NCBI GenBank assembly: GCA_017307165.1
Contig: JAFKGK010000008.1
Span: forward strand, 62,001-126,000
Reading direction: 5' to 3'
DNA from: Candidatus Melainabacteria bacterium
GTDB taxonomy: Bacteria > Cyanobacteriota > Vampirovibrionia > Obscuribacterales > Obscuribacteraceae
Length of the DNA: 64,000 bases
Under the pieces are notes generated by a model. The model saw only the letters and a list, made by a program, of their open reading frames with translations. It did no database searches and had not been told where the DNA came from. Made by a program: the position numbers and the translations under genes. Of this stretch, positions 18,724-27,586 are shown in pieces. Within the stretch, counting starts at the first letter, position 1. Every line of letters starts with the position of its first letter.

Positions 18724-19775
18724 ATGGATGTCTTATCCGATACCTTGCATCATATGCGCCTGCAATCAGCCCTCTATGGCCGCCTGCACCTGACAGAGCC
18801 ATGGGGGTTTTTGTTGGAGCCCAGCACACACGCCAATTATTGTCTGGTACTAGAGCAAGACCAAAACAAAAATTGCTACATCACTCTAGACTCAGATAAG
18901 CAAAAGCCGATATCTATTAAAAAGGGCGATTTTTTGCTGCTGCCACGTGTCAATGGCTACAGACTGACGGATGCTATCGGGCGACCTACCGTCGACCTCA
19001 TCAAGTATTTTCAAACAGGAGCGGCCGACGAGGCCAAGCAGATCACCACCGATGCCGATAGTGTCTTGATCATTGGCTGCTTTCAATTTGATCAGGATCA
19101 CACCAATCCCCTGATCAAATCCTTACCCGAGTTGATCCACATCCACAATCAAAATGGTGCTGCCGATGCCAATCTTTTGGCCACAATCAAAATGGTGCTG
19201 CCGATGCCAATCTTTTGGCCACCATCAATCTCATCGCCATGGAGTCAGAGAGATCGGGCGCCAGACAGGGCATTGATTTTACGGTATCCCGTCTAACAGA
19301 AGTCCTCTTGACACAGGCCATAAGACACATGGCAAGCAATCTAGCTCGTTGCGAAGAATCGCGCAGCTGGCTCAAAGCACTGATCGATCCACAAATCGGT
19401 CGTGCCATAGCCTACATACACGAGCATCCAGGCTCGACTATCACCCTCGAGATATTAGCCAAGCACTGCGACATGTCGAGGTCGGCATTTGCTCAGCGTT
19501 TTGCAGCAATGACAGACTTTACTCCTGCAGAATACGTGACCATGTGGCGCATGCACAAGGCCGGCTTGATGCTTAAAGAACAAGATCACAAGATAGCCAC
19601 CATTGCCGACGCTGTAGGTTATAACAGCGAAGCTGCTTTTAGCACGGCATTTAGACGAGTACACAAGGTCGCGCCGGGGCAATACAGGCAATTAGCAAGA
19701 GAAAGAGCGGTCGATATGGGTACTGGCAAATCACCAATCACCTCTGACAATCGACCACTCGTCTCTGCTCTGTAA
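18724..19775 (+). pseudogene. AraC-family regulator, frameshifted by a tandem duplication
   Basis: The first frame (from 18724, GGGAG six bases upstream) encodes a cupin-like sensor domain of the AraC cupin_6 type, including GDFLLLPRVNGYRL. The frame is lost at about 19180, where a 38-bp segment is duplicated; as read, the protein ends out of frame at 19296. The second frame carries the rest: a linker helix (TEVLLTQAIRHMA), then two AraC helix-turn-helix motifs (TLEILAKHCDMSRSAFAQRF and KIATIADAVGYNSEAAFSTA). Deleting one copy of the duplication joins the halves cleanly into one protein of about 337 residues. It could be a true mutation, a phase-variable switch or an assembly error. It diverges from the papain-like gene, which it might once have regulated. 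Confidence 0.85.
19143..19222. repeat. Perfect 38-bp tandem duplication inside the AraC gene
   Basis: The segment 19144-19181 is repeated exactly at 19182-19219, and the periodicity extends from 19143 to 19222 (2.1 copies of a 38-bp unit). Because 38 is not a multiple of three, it shifts the reading frame. The absence of any difference between copies points to a very recent event. Confidence 0.97.
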
Positions 19776-19778
19776 TAT

Positions 19779-19809
19779 CGGCTAGCGAAATAAAAAATCT
19801 CGCCAGCCG
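19779..19809. terminator. Hairpin just after the AraC gene
   Basis: CGGCTAGCGA (19779-19788) pairs with TCGCCAGCCG (19800-19809) with one mismatch, four bases after the AraC stop codon. A C-rich rather than T-rich run follows on the plus strand, so it may be a Rho-dependent end or simple 3' protection. The rest of the gap to 20035 shows no gene; TCACGTGA near 19878 is a short palindrome. Confidence 0.4.
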
Positions 19810-20035
19810 CTCTCCCCCCGGAGAACTCTCAGCCTGTGCGCCTGGCGCCGTGGCTTGTCTAAAAATCTAGATCCAATCACGTGAAAATCATGTGACAAAA
19901 GGCCGGATAAAAATTTTTCGGGGGGTCTCGACTTATCTTGCGGGTATTAATAGAATACAGACTTCTAGCTTTAGCGATATCTCTCAGATATCGCAAACCG
20001 TTCTTTTCAAGACACCTCGCTAGCACGGTTACACA

Positions 20036-22372
20036 TTGGGCAGCCCATTATCGGAAACCGGAAATAACCCAGCCCACGGGCAGGCGTACGAACTGGCCAA
20101 TGGTCAGGTCATCATCAACACCTATCAGGTAATAGCTCCACTCGGCAAAGGCGGCATGGGATCCGTCTATAGAGTCCATCATCGCTTTTTGCAAAAAGAC
20201 CTTGCAATGAAAACCCTGCGCACCGACCAGGTCAACGAGAGCTCGTGGCGCCGCTTTCAGACCGAGGCACAGGCCATTGCTCGCCTTGATCATCCAAATA
20301 TAGTGCGTATCTTTGATATGGGCATGATCGACAATGCACAGCCTTTTTATACTATGGAGATTCTTACAGGACAGAGCCTGGATGAGACGATCAGGCGATT
20401 TCCGCTCACGGCCGGCCAGGCTATCGCAGTCTTTAAACAAGTCTGCTCGGCTTTATCCTTTGCTCATGATCGCGGCATCGTGCACCGCGACATCAAACCA
20501 GCCAACATAGTCGTCGATCCTCCTGACGAGCAGCACCCTCTCTCGGTCAAGGTCGTAGACTTTGGCATTGCAAAACTGACAGATCAGAACAATGGTCAAG
20601 GCCTCACCAAGGTCGGCGAAGTCTGCGGCAGTCCTCTCTACATGAGCCCGGAGCAAGCTGCTGGACTCAAGGTAGACCATCGCACCGACATTTATTCTCT
20701 CGGTTGTACTTTTTTCGAGGCTCTGACAGGCCGACCTCCGTTCAAAGGGCGCACCGCCATCGATACCATGATGATGCACCAAAATGCTCCCCCTCCAAAC
20801 CTGCGAGATGCGCGCCCAGACCTGAGCTTTCCGGATGGATTACCCCAAATAATCGACCGCATGCTAGCCAAGACACCAGACTCGCGTTATCAATCGGCAA
20901 ACGATATCATCCAGGATCTACGAGAAGTCGAGCGAGCTATTGGCACTGGCACCAGCGTCACTCTCGAGCGCCTGCAAGCCACCAGCCAGAGATTTTTGGT
21001 GGACCCTGATCTCGAAAGGGACCGCATCACTCTGACTTTTGATAATCCTCAAGAAAGACGCAAAAAGCCGCTAGATTTTTCAATCTTGCACAGATCCGCA
21101 CCTATTGCGGATTATAGTCCCGATGAGGATCTGCAAGATCAAGCTGAAGATGACAATCAATATGACCATGATTACGACAGGGTCCGCATATCTACACAGG
21201 CCGAGTCCAATGACACCAATAAATGGCTAGCAGCAGTCCTGATCGGCATCGGGGCCCTCGTGATCGGCGCTCTATGCGCTGTCGCAGCCTTCTACTTTAC
21301 TCCGACCAAGATGGCCAATATCAAGGTCAATACAGATGAGCAATCGGCATTAATGACAGTGGCTACTGCCAATGTGCCCGAGAACGGGCCCGCACGCAAC
21401 TTTTGGCGCGCAAGGCCAGCCAACGCTCCATTTAGATTGACCAACGACGAAGCCGAAGAAGCCGGCTTTCGCCATCCCAGCAGATTCAGGGTCTATCAAT
21501 TTTTTGACTCAGCGTCAGAGAGTCTTGGTCGCATTTCTATCAACGACCAGATGCATGATCGCTCAGCAGAAGGACTCATAGGCATCCCGGCCAACGCTTC
21601 CGTCAATTTTCACTGCTCTGATTTTCTCATGCGCAACCAAAAACTCTTTGCGCGCTTCTTGCCGACAGATATACAGAGCATTGCCTTCCCGTCTGGCCAT
21701 AGGGCTGACAATGACACAGTACGCAAGATCAGCCATCTCGCAGACTTGCGCAGGATCAATCTCCGAGACACTGAGGCCGACGATCGCATCGTGCCTATCC
21801 TGGACAAGTTTCCCCGACTCGAAGCACTGCAATTGACCGGTAGCTATATCACCGGCACAGGCCTTGCGCGGATGCAAAACCTCAAGTCTCTGAACGAAAT
21901 CAGCATTGCCCACATCAATGACAAAAACGCTCTCCTAGAGGCTTTGTACGGTTCGCGACACATCCACACTCTCACCCTTGTCGGATGCAGTTTCACTCGA
22001 GATGACATGCAAAAACTAGCAAATCTGGAGACTCTCGAATTTATCCATCTCAATCATTGCGAAATTCCTCAATGCGACCTATCCATGCTGTTAAAGCTAA
22101 GACGGCTAAAGCACTTGGATCTCACCGGTTGCAACACAAGTCCAATCATCATTCCCACCATATTGCAGATGCGAGGGCTGCGCATCCTCGAGCTGAGTTG
22201 CGCCAATTGGCCAGCCGAAAAGGTCATGGAGCTCGGAAAGGAGATGAAACGACGTGGTGTAGAAATGAGAGCGGATCATCTCTTTCATCGAAAAAGAAAT
22301 GCCCGCGGGGGAATATTGAATGTCAGCGAAGAAAAGCAGAATGATCTGAAGGAATTCTTTAGTGGCCAATAA
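20036..22372 (+). CDS. Membrane Ser/Thr kinase with leucine-rich ectodomain
   Basis: A 778-residue receptor-like protein. Kinase domain, about residues 28-305: LGKGGMGSVYRV, lysine in LAMK (K59), HRDIKPAN (D152), DFG (175-177) and SPLYMSPEQ, all intact. An acidic linker precedes one transmembrane helix (about 397-421). The part beyond the membrane, about 350 residues, holds leucine-rich-like repeats from about residue 550 onward (for example LADLRRINLRDTEAD, FPRLEALQLTGSYI, LRRLKHLDLTGC). With the kinase at the N-terminus inside, the repeats lie outside, so it may sense a ligand or envelope state. The start is uncertain: TTG at 20036 is the most upstream choice. Its kinase is paralogous to that at 7434. 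The next gene overlaps by 11 bases. Confidence 0.9.
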   Translation: MGSPLSETGNNPAHGQAYELANGQVIINTYQVIAPLGKGGMGSVYRVHHRFLQKDLAMKTLRTDQVNESSWRRFQTEAQAIARLDHPNIVRIFDMGMIDNAQPFYTMEILTGQSLDETIRRFPLTAGQAIAVFKQVCSALSFAHDRGIVHRDIKPANIVVDPPDEQHPLSVKVVDFGIAKLTDQNNGQGLTKVGEVCGSPLYMSPEQAAGLKVDHRTDIYSLGCTFFEALTGRPPFKGRTAIDTMMMHQNAPPPNLRDARPDLSFPDGLPQIIDRMLAKTPDSRYQSANDIIQDLREVERAIGTGTSVTLERLQATSQRFLVDPDLERDRITLTFDNPQERRKKPLDFSILHRSAPIADYSPDEDLQDQAEDDNQYDHDYDRVRISTQAESNDTNKWLAAVLIGIGALVIGALCAVAAFYFTPTKMANIKVNTDEQSALMTVATANVPENGPARNFWRARPANAPFRLTNDEAEEAGFRHPSRFRVYQFFDSASESLGRISINDQMHDRSAEGLIGIPANASVNFHCSDFLMRNQKLFARFLPTDIQSIAFPSGHRADNDTVRKISHLADLRRINLRDTEADDRIVPILDKFPRLEALQLTGSYITGTGLARMQNLKSLNEISIAHINDKNALLEALYGSRHIHTLTLVGCSFTRDDMQKLANLETLEFIHLNHCEIPQCDLSMLLKLRRLKHLDLTGCNTSPIIIPTILQMRGLRILELSCANWPAEKVMELGKEMKRRGVEMRADHLFHRKRNARGGILNVSEEKQNDLKEFFSGQ

Positions 22373-23633
22373 GAGGCTCACACTCCCAAAAAGCTGGCCC
22401 AAATTTGCAAGTTTCATCAACGCCATCGCCATATGCCTGGTGGGCATGGCGACGATAGTCTTTGTCTCAGAGTCCTGCTCCAAAGCCAAGTTTGAATCAT
22501 TACGCAGAGACAATCACGTCGTCTTTATCGACTTTTTTAAATACTACATCTGCGGCAAACTGGCTTCAGCACCTGATATCCACGATCGGCACTCACCATA
22601 CGCCCCGGACGTGCAATACAAATATCTGGCCAGCTACGCCAATGCCACCGATCGTCAAAAGGTAGAGTATATCGAATACCCGCCTCAAGACTTTGTTTTG
22701 ATGATGCCGCTAGCGCAATTGCCACCGCATCAAGCCTATATTGCCTTTGTCCTGGCCAATGCTTTGCTCGGCTCAGGAGGTCTCCTCTATCTGTGCAGCG
22801 TGCAAAAGAAAGGTTGGCGCTCGATCTGCTATATACTCGCCGCGCTGGCCTGCGCACCAATGTTTAGAGCAGTGACGCTTGGCCAACCAACCTTTGGTCT
22901 GCTCGGTCTCATGGCCCTGTATATTGCGACGTGGCAGCGCAAAAAAAACCTCGCTGCTGGTCTATTACTCGCGTTGATTGCTATCAAGCCTCAATACGCA
23001 GTCTTTATGGGTGTGCAGGCTCTTGCTGCAAGACGCTACAAGATAGTGCTGATGTCATTACTAGCCATGGCTGTACTCTTGATTGTCGCTGCCTGTGTGA
23101 TCGGCCCGCAAAATATTGCAATTTATCCGAGCGTCATCGCAAATGCCGCTCGCGCTACCAATCTCGCGGGCTCCTATGGCGAACAAATGGCCAATCTCAG
23201 AGCTATGTTGATGGTGCTGGCCGGTCTGGACAAGGACGCGGCACTCACAGCCTGCAGCTTTGCCTGTGCGGTTTCTCTAGTCGCTCTCTTTATCATATGT
23301 TCGGTGACTCTAAGCACATCCAATAAGCTAACTGCCAATCCAGCACTAGCAATCGTTTTTGCCTTGTATTTCAGCCCGCATGTGCACGTCTATGACACTG
23401 TGCTATTGATCCTTTTAGCTATCACCGCTCCAGCCAATGCCGTGATATTGACCACCGGCATGAGCATACTGCCTCTGGCCAGCTGGCTCCCATTTTTTTT
23501 GCCGCACAGCCAACAAACCGGCATTACTCTGCCATTTGCCTTTGTCGATCTGGCAGTATTGCTATTGGCCCTCAGCGCCCTCGCAAGCCAGCCTGTCACC
23601 AAGGGCGGTGCCAGTCGCGGCAATAGTACCTGA
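22362..23633 (+). CDS. GT87-like polyprenyl-sugar glycosyltransferase (DUF2029)
   Basis: A 423-residue membrane protein with about ten hydrophobic helices. The first extracytoplasmic loop has the DFFKYYICGKLAS and IEYPPQDFVLMMPLAQLPP pattern (Asp-Phe...Tyr and Tyr-Pro-Pro) of the GT87/DUF2029 family, whose characterised members add mannose or arabinose from lipid-linked donors outside the inner membrane. The start is GTG, inside the end of the kinase gene, which implies coupled translation. It resembles the genes at 35421 and 36743 in this loop. The 3' end overlaps the convergent DUF192 gene by about 70 bases. Confidence 0.75.
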   Translation: MANKRLTLPKSWPKFASFINAIAICLVGMATIVFVSESCSKAKFESLRRDNHVVFIDFFKYYICGKLASAPDIHDRHSPYAPDVQYKYLASYANATDRQKVEYIEYPPQDFVLMMPLAQLPPHQAYIAFVLANALLGSGGLLYLCSVQKKGWRSICYILAALACAPMFRAVTLGQPTFGLLGLMALYIATWQRKKNLAAGLLLALIAIKPQYAVFMGVQALAARRYKIVLMSLLAMAVLLIVAACVIGPQNIAIYPSVIANAARATNLAGSYGEQMANLRAMLMVLAGLDKDAALTACSFACAVSLVALFIICSVTLSTSNKLTANPALAIVFALYFSPHVHVYDTVLLILLAITAPANAVILTTGMSILPLASWLPFFLPHSQQTGITLPFAFVDLAVLLLALSALASQPVTKGGASRGNST

Positions 23634-23933
23634 GGGTAATTCGAGTGCAGATCTAGCTTTGCCAAAGACCTTAGACATCTTGCCTGGTCCTATATTTTGT
23701 ACTAATCCAACGACAGTGTAGGATTTGTCCAAAAACACCACATCGATAGAATAATGCATTCCAAACATGTGAATGCTCTTACAAGGCTCGATCAGCAGCC
23801 CCGCTCCTTGCTCGAGCGACCGAGTACCCAAAAGTCCCTTGAGTCTAGTAAAAAAAGAGCGAGCCATGGTGGCTCGCTCTGCAAGTATTTGATTTTTGGT
23901 CTCATTGATAAAGCGATAGTTTGCTCTAGCCAT
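23562..23933 (-). CDS. DUF192 family protein
   Basis: A 123-residue protein with the compact DUF192 beta-fold: RSFFTRLKGLLGTRSL, LLIEPCKSIHMFGMHYSIDV (the CxSIHxxGM signature) and VVFLDKSYTVVGLVQNIGPG, ending in ALELPSGTIA. The function of the family is unknown; members are often near pilus or secretion genes, and this one follows the Tad operon by 19 bases on the same strand. There is no signal peptide. A terminator-like hairpin lies inside the coding sequence near codons 18-29 (see the separate entry), so read-through from the Tad operon may be limited. Confidence 0.85.
   Translation of the reverse strand: MARANYRFINETKNQILAERATMARSFFTRLKGLLGTRSLEQGAGLLIEPCKSIHMFGMHYSIDVVFLDKSYTVVGLVQNIGPGKMSKVFGKARSALELPSGTIAATGTALGDRLACEGAEGQ
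23850..23880 (-). terminator. Intrinsic-terminator-like hairpin inside the DUF192 coding region
   Basis: On the minus strand a perfect 10-bp stem, AGAGCGAGCC with GGCTCGCTCT, closes a 5-base loop and is followed by a run of seven T. It has every mark of a Rho-independent terminator, about 75 bases past the end of tadC, but lies within the first 30 codons of the next gene. An in-frame ATG sits in the loop. Confidence 0.7.
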
Positions 23934-23952
23934 CAGCCAAAACCACTCGCGC

Positions 23953-24879
23953 TTACTTGGTGGCGTTCATGATAGGACCGACAGCCTGGATGATGGTTAC
24001 CACGGCTGGACCAAGCATCGGGCAGAGGATCAGAGGCATGACAAAGAGCATGATGACAGGTACCATCTTGACCGGCACCTTACCGGCTTCTTCTTCTTTT
24101 TTACGTTTGAGACGGTCTCTCAAAGCTCCTGCTTGCTGTCTCAGAGGATAGGACATGTCTGCACCCTTGGCCTCTGCAGCGATTAGAGCAGAAGCCATGT
24201 TGATTAACTCGTCTACGCCGCATCTCTCACCCATTTCGCGCAGAGCGTGAGGAACGGATTTGGCAAAGATTTTGACGTCGGAGATGAGCTGCTGGAGCTC
24301 GGCTGCGAGGGTCGGGCAAGACAGGACTACTTCTTTGGATACTTTATCTACAGCTAGCATCAAACCAAGACCGGCTTGTGCGCATACGATCATCAAGTCG
24401 ATAACAATAGGCAACTCGCGGAGAATATTGTTTTGACGCTCTTTAACACGACCAGCAAGGAAAAAGTTGGGGAGGATCCAGCCAGGGATGCAACCGATCA
24501 AGCCACCCAAGAGCATGACTGGATTGGAGGCGGCTGCAAGAAAGCTCATGACCAGTACGGTACCGACAATCAAAGTCTTGATGCCGATAAAGATAGCCAT
24601 GTGGTTGGGAGTACGATAGTTGGCCATGGTGAGCAATTGCACTGTACGTTTGTCGGCAAGGGCCGGCATCAGCGACAGGGCAAAGGTACCGACAAACTCG
24701 CACAATTTGAGCAGTGCTGACTCTTTTGGTTTTTCGGCACCAGTTTCTTCGTTGACTTTGCGTGGGCGCAAGCGCACGCCGTAGTTGTCGACATAGGTGC
24801 TAAAAACAGGTCTCAGGACGAGGAGGCAAGAGGCCACCACGCAACTAAAGACTAAGACTGCTAAAACTGGCATTGGCAT
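23953..24879 (-). CDS. tadC: Tad pilus assembly inner-membrane protein TadC
   Basis: A 308-residue protein of the type II secretion F (T2SSF) family. It has an N-terminal transmembrane helix, a pair of helices around 95-140 (ILGGLIGCIPGWILPN), the T2SSF cytoplasmic domain (about 150-270, with RELPIVIDLMIVCAQAGLGL and DMSYPLRQQAGALRDRLKRK) and a C-terminal helix. Together with TadB it forms the platform on which the TadA ATPase acts to assemble the Flp pilus. It is the last gene of the tadZ-A-B-C run. Confidence 0.93.
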   Translation of the reverse strand: MPMPVLAVLVFSCVVASCLLVLRPVFSTYVDNYGVRLRPRKVNEETGAEKPKESALLKLCEFVGTFALSLMPALADKRTVQLLTMANYRTPNHMAIFIGIKTLIVGTVLVMSFLAAASNPVMLLGGLIGCIPGWILPNFFLAGRVKERQNNILRELPIVIDLMIVCAQAGLGLMLAVDKVSKEVVLSCPTLAAELQQLISDVKIFAKSVPHALREMGERCGVDELINMASALIAAEAKGADMSYPLRQQAGALRDRLKRKKEEEAGKVPVKMVPVIMLFVMPLILCPMLGPAVVTIIQAVGPIMNATK

Positions 24880-24909
24880 GGATGCACACTAATTCCTAAA
24901 ATTTGAGTG

Positions 24910-25842
24910 TTAGACTTCGAAGGTGACCATCTTACGGAGGATCCAGAATCCGAGAAGCTCCCAGCAAACGAGGAGTATCATTACGATTCTAGCAATTGGG
25001 TGGTTCAAAAAGGGAGTCATGTAAGAGGGCGTAAGAAAATAAGTACCGACAGTGATCAAATAAGGCAGGCATCCGATAAAAGATGCAGTAGCCTTACCCT
25101 GCGAAGTAAGAGCGTTGAGAAAGTCTCTGAGTTTGAAACGTTCACGGATAGCTTCGGCAATGGTCGATACAACGTCTGCCAGGTTGCCACCTACGTCTTG
25201 CGAGATAAAGATGGCCTGGGTCAAGAGCTTAAAGTCGGGAGCCTTGATACGGGCAGACATTTCTACCATGACGTCTCTAAAAGGTTTACCGAGTTGGAGT
25301 GATACCAGACCACGCTTAAACTCGTTTTTGATCGGCTCGGGGCCAGTCTCGGAAATGACCTTAAATACCTCCATGACAGGCGAACCTGCTCGGAGTGCGG
25401 ACACCATTGTTTCTAGGATCTGCGGCAGTTGCTCGGTCATGCGTGCCTGACGACGCTTGGCCAGCTCACCTACATAAGAGATAAAACCAGCAGCTCCGAT
25501 TGGCAGGCCAATAAAAAAGCCTACAGGAGAAAGCTCAGGCACGCCGTTGAGGACAAAGAGGAGAGCGACGATGATGCCTGCGCCTATGGCAAACATGATC
25601 CATTGCGTCCTCATCTTGTCGTATTGGGCTTCCATGCCGGCCTGGGCAAGGAGTCGTGCTAGATAGTCCGCCTTTTGAGTGACAAAGATGCTCTCGCCTT
25701 CGCTCGAGTCGCGCATCTTTTCGGCCATGCGGCGATTTTGCTTGCTGAGACGCGATAACTGGTCGACACTATCTCGGCGCAGGAGCACCATGAGCATCAG
25801 ACCGATTATGACGATAGAACCAAATATTATTGCTTGCTGCAT
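24910..25842 (-). CDS. tadB: Tad pilus assembly inner-membrane protein TadB
   Basis: A 310-residue T2SSF-family protein and partner of TadC. Helices occur at the N-terminus (about 5-20), around 85-125 and at the C-terminus (about 262-300). The T2SSF core includes EQLPQILETMVSALRAGSPV and SQDVGGNLADVVSTIAEAIR. It lies between tadA and tadC on the same strand, 30 bases before tadC. Confidence 0.93.
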   Translation of the reverse strand: MQQAIIFGSIVIIGLMLMVLLRRDSVDQLSRLSKQNRRMAEKMRDSSEGESIFVTQKADYLARLLAQAGMEAQYDKMRTQWIMFAIGAGIIVALLFVLNGVPELSPVGFFIGLPIGAAGFISYVGELAKRRQARMTEQLPQILETMVSALRAGSPVMEVFKVISETGPEPIKNEFKRGLVSLQLGKPFRDVMVEMSARIKAPDFKLLTQAIFISQDVGGNLADVVSTIAEAIRERFKLRDFLNALTSQGKATASFIGCLPYLITVGTYFLTPSYMTPFLNHPIARIVMILLVCWELLGFWILRKMVTFEV

Positions 25843-25934
25843 TTGGAAAACTCACGAGATCTTTGTGGAGGAAGTCCAGATAAGGCAACACCAGGAGAAC
25901 CGTGAGCACTCCTGGTGAGCCGAGAAGGTCAGAT

Positions 25935-27572
25935 TTAGCGCAACCACTCGAGTTTGAAAGGCACTGCTTCTTGTTCGAGCTGTTCGAGGAACTTGGGCGG
26001 CAAGCCGGAACCGACGTGACGGCACTTGAAGAATCCTCTCGGGTCGCGGCCTTCGCGCTCGAGGGCAAACATGGTGGAGATGGCGATAGTGTCACCTTCC
26101 ATGCCTGTGATCTCGGCGATCTCGGTACAACGACGAGTACCATCTTCGAGACGTCTGATCTGCACGATGACCTGAATGGCTGATGCGATCAATTCGCGAG
26201 CGGCCTTTTGCGGCATTTCCATACCGCACATCAGGATCATGTTTTCGAGACGCTTGGTACAGTCTCTAGGGTTGTTGGCGTGGATCGTGGTCATAGAACC
26301 AGAGTGACCTGTGTTCATGGCCTGCAACATGTCGAACGCTTCTTCGCCACGGCACTCACCAAGGATGATGCGGTCGGGTCTCATACGCAGACAGTTGATA
26401 ACCAACATACGCTGTGTGATCTGACCACGGCCCTCGGTATTGGGCGGACGAGTCTCCATCCGGACCCAGTGCTCGTGCTGGAGGCGCAACTCGGCAGCGT
26501 CCTCGATCGTGATGATACGTTCGCGGGCGTTGATGTGAGCAGAAAGGGCGTTGAGCAGAGTGGTCTTACCGGAACCTGTACCACCAGAGATGATCAGGTT
26601 GATACGACCCTTGACGCAAGCCTTGAGCACTTCTGCCATCTGCACGCTCATGGCGCCTTTTTCGCAAAGCTGACCAAGAGAGAGGATCGAAGTACCAAAG
26701 CATCGAATCGTGATGGTCGGACCATCGATCGATACTGGCGGAATAGTGGCGTTTACACGTGAACCATTAGGAAGACGGGCATCCACCATCGGGGAGTTTT
26801 CGTCTAGACGTCTGCCGAGAGGCTGGATGATCTTGTCGATCGTCTGTCTCAAGTGCCTGTCGTTCTCAAAGACCACCGAGGTCTTTTCGAGACGGCCATG
26901 ACGCTCTACATAAATGGCATTGACTGCGTTGACGCATATGTCGCCTACGCTGGGATCGCGGAGCAGAGGACCGAGTGGACCAAAACCAAAGACCTCGTCC
27001 AGGACGTTCTGCAATAGGATGCCCTTTTCCATCATGGTCAAGGGAGCAGGGTCCGAGTTGACGATTTCTCTGATACGAGCCCGTACCTGAGCCTGGGTGT
27101 CTTCGGAGATATTGGTCAGACGCGATGTGTCCAACTCTCTACGCAATTGGTCGATGATAAACTTTTCGCGTTCGCGAATCAGTTGTTGGTTGGCAGAAAA
27201 CTTGCCGCCCATATCGCCCTGGGGATCGCCGCCGCCACCACCGTGACCGTGCGAACCCATTTCTTCTTTTGCATCGATACGCTCGATGTCCGATCTAGTC
27301 GGACCTTCGGTCGCAGGGACGCCACCACCACCTCCGGGTCGACCGGCAACGCCGGTCTGGGCACCCTGGGGACGTGCCATGCCGCTCTGTCCTGGTGCCG
27401 GACCACTACCTGGTCTAGCGCCTACATTGGTCGAAGCCTGTCCCTGAGACAATCCCGTATTTTGCTGCTGAGCAGGCACCACATCGGATGCCTGCCTTTG
27501 CCGCACTAATTGACCCATAAGAGACGATGTAGGTTTTGCAGGAAGATTTTGATCCTTTCTCTCGTCGCCCAT
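25935..27572 (-). CDS. tadA: Tad pilus assembly ATPase TadA/CpaF
   Basis: A 545-residue secretion ATPase that powers assembly of the Flp pilus. The first 130 residues or so are low-complexity (Gln/Gly/Pro) and not conserved. The conserved part has the N-terminal CpaF domain ([20 protein letters not shown]), Walker A in [16 protein letters not shown] (about residues 325-340), the Asp box [17 protein letters not shown], Walker B-like [19 protein letters not shown] and the His box [15 protein letters not shown]. All catalytic motifs are intact. It begins 14 bases after tadZ. Confidence 0.96.
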   Translation of the reverse strand: MGDERKDQNLPAKPTSSLMGQLVRQRQASDVVPAQQQNTGLSQGQASTNVGARPGSGPAPGQSGMARPQGAQTGVAGRPGGGGGVPATEGPTRSDIERIDAKEEMGSHGHGGGGGDPQGDMGGKFSANQQLIREREKFIIDQLRRELDTSRLTNISEDTQAQVRARIREIVNSDPAPLTMMEKGILLQNVLDEVFGFGPLGPLLRDPSVGDICVNAVNAIYVERHGRLEKTSVVFENDRHLRQTIDKIIQPLGRRLDENSPMVDARLPNGSRVNATIPPVSIDGPTITIRCFGTSILSLGQLCEKGAMSVQMAEVLKACVKGRINLIISGGTGSGKTTLLNALSAHINARERIITIEDAAELRLQHEHWVRMETRPPNTEGRGQITQRMLVINCLRMRPDRIILGECRGEEAFDMLQAMNTGHSGSMTTIHANNPRDCTKRLENMILMCGMEMPQKAARELIASAIQVIVQIRRLEDGTRRCTEIAEITGMEGDTIAISTMFALEREGRDPRGFFKCRHVGSGLPPKFLEQLEQEAVPFKLEWLR

Positions 27573-27586
27573 TTAGCCCACCACCT

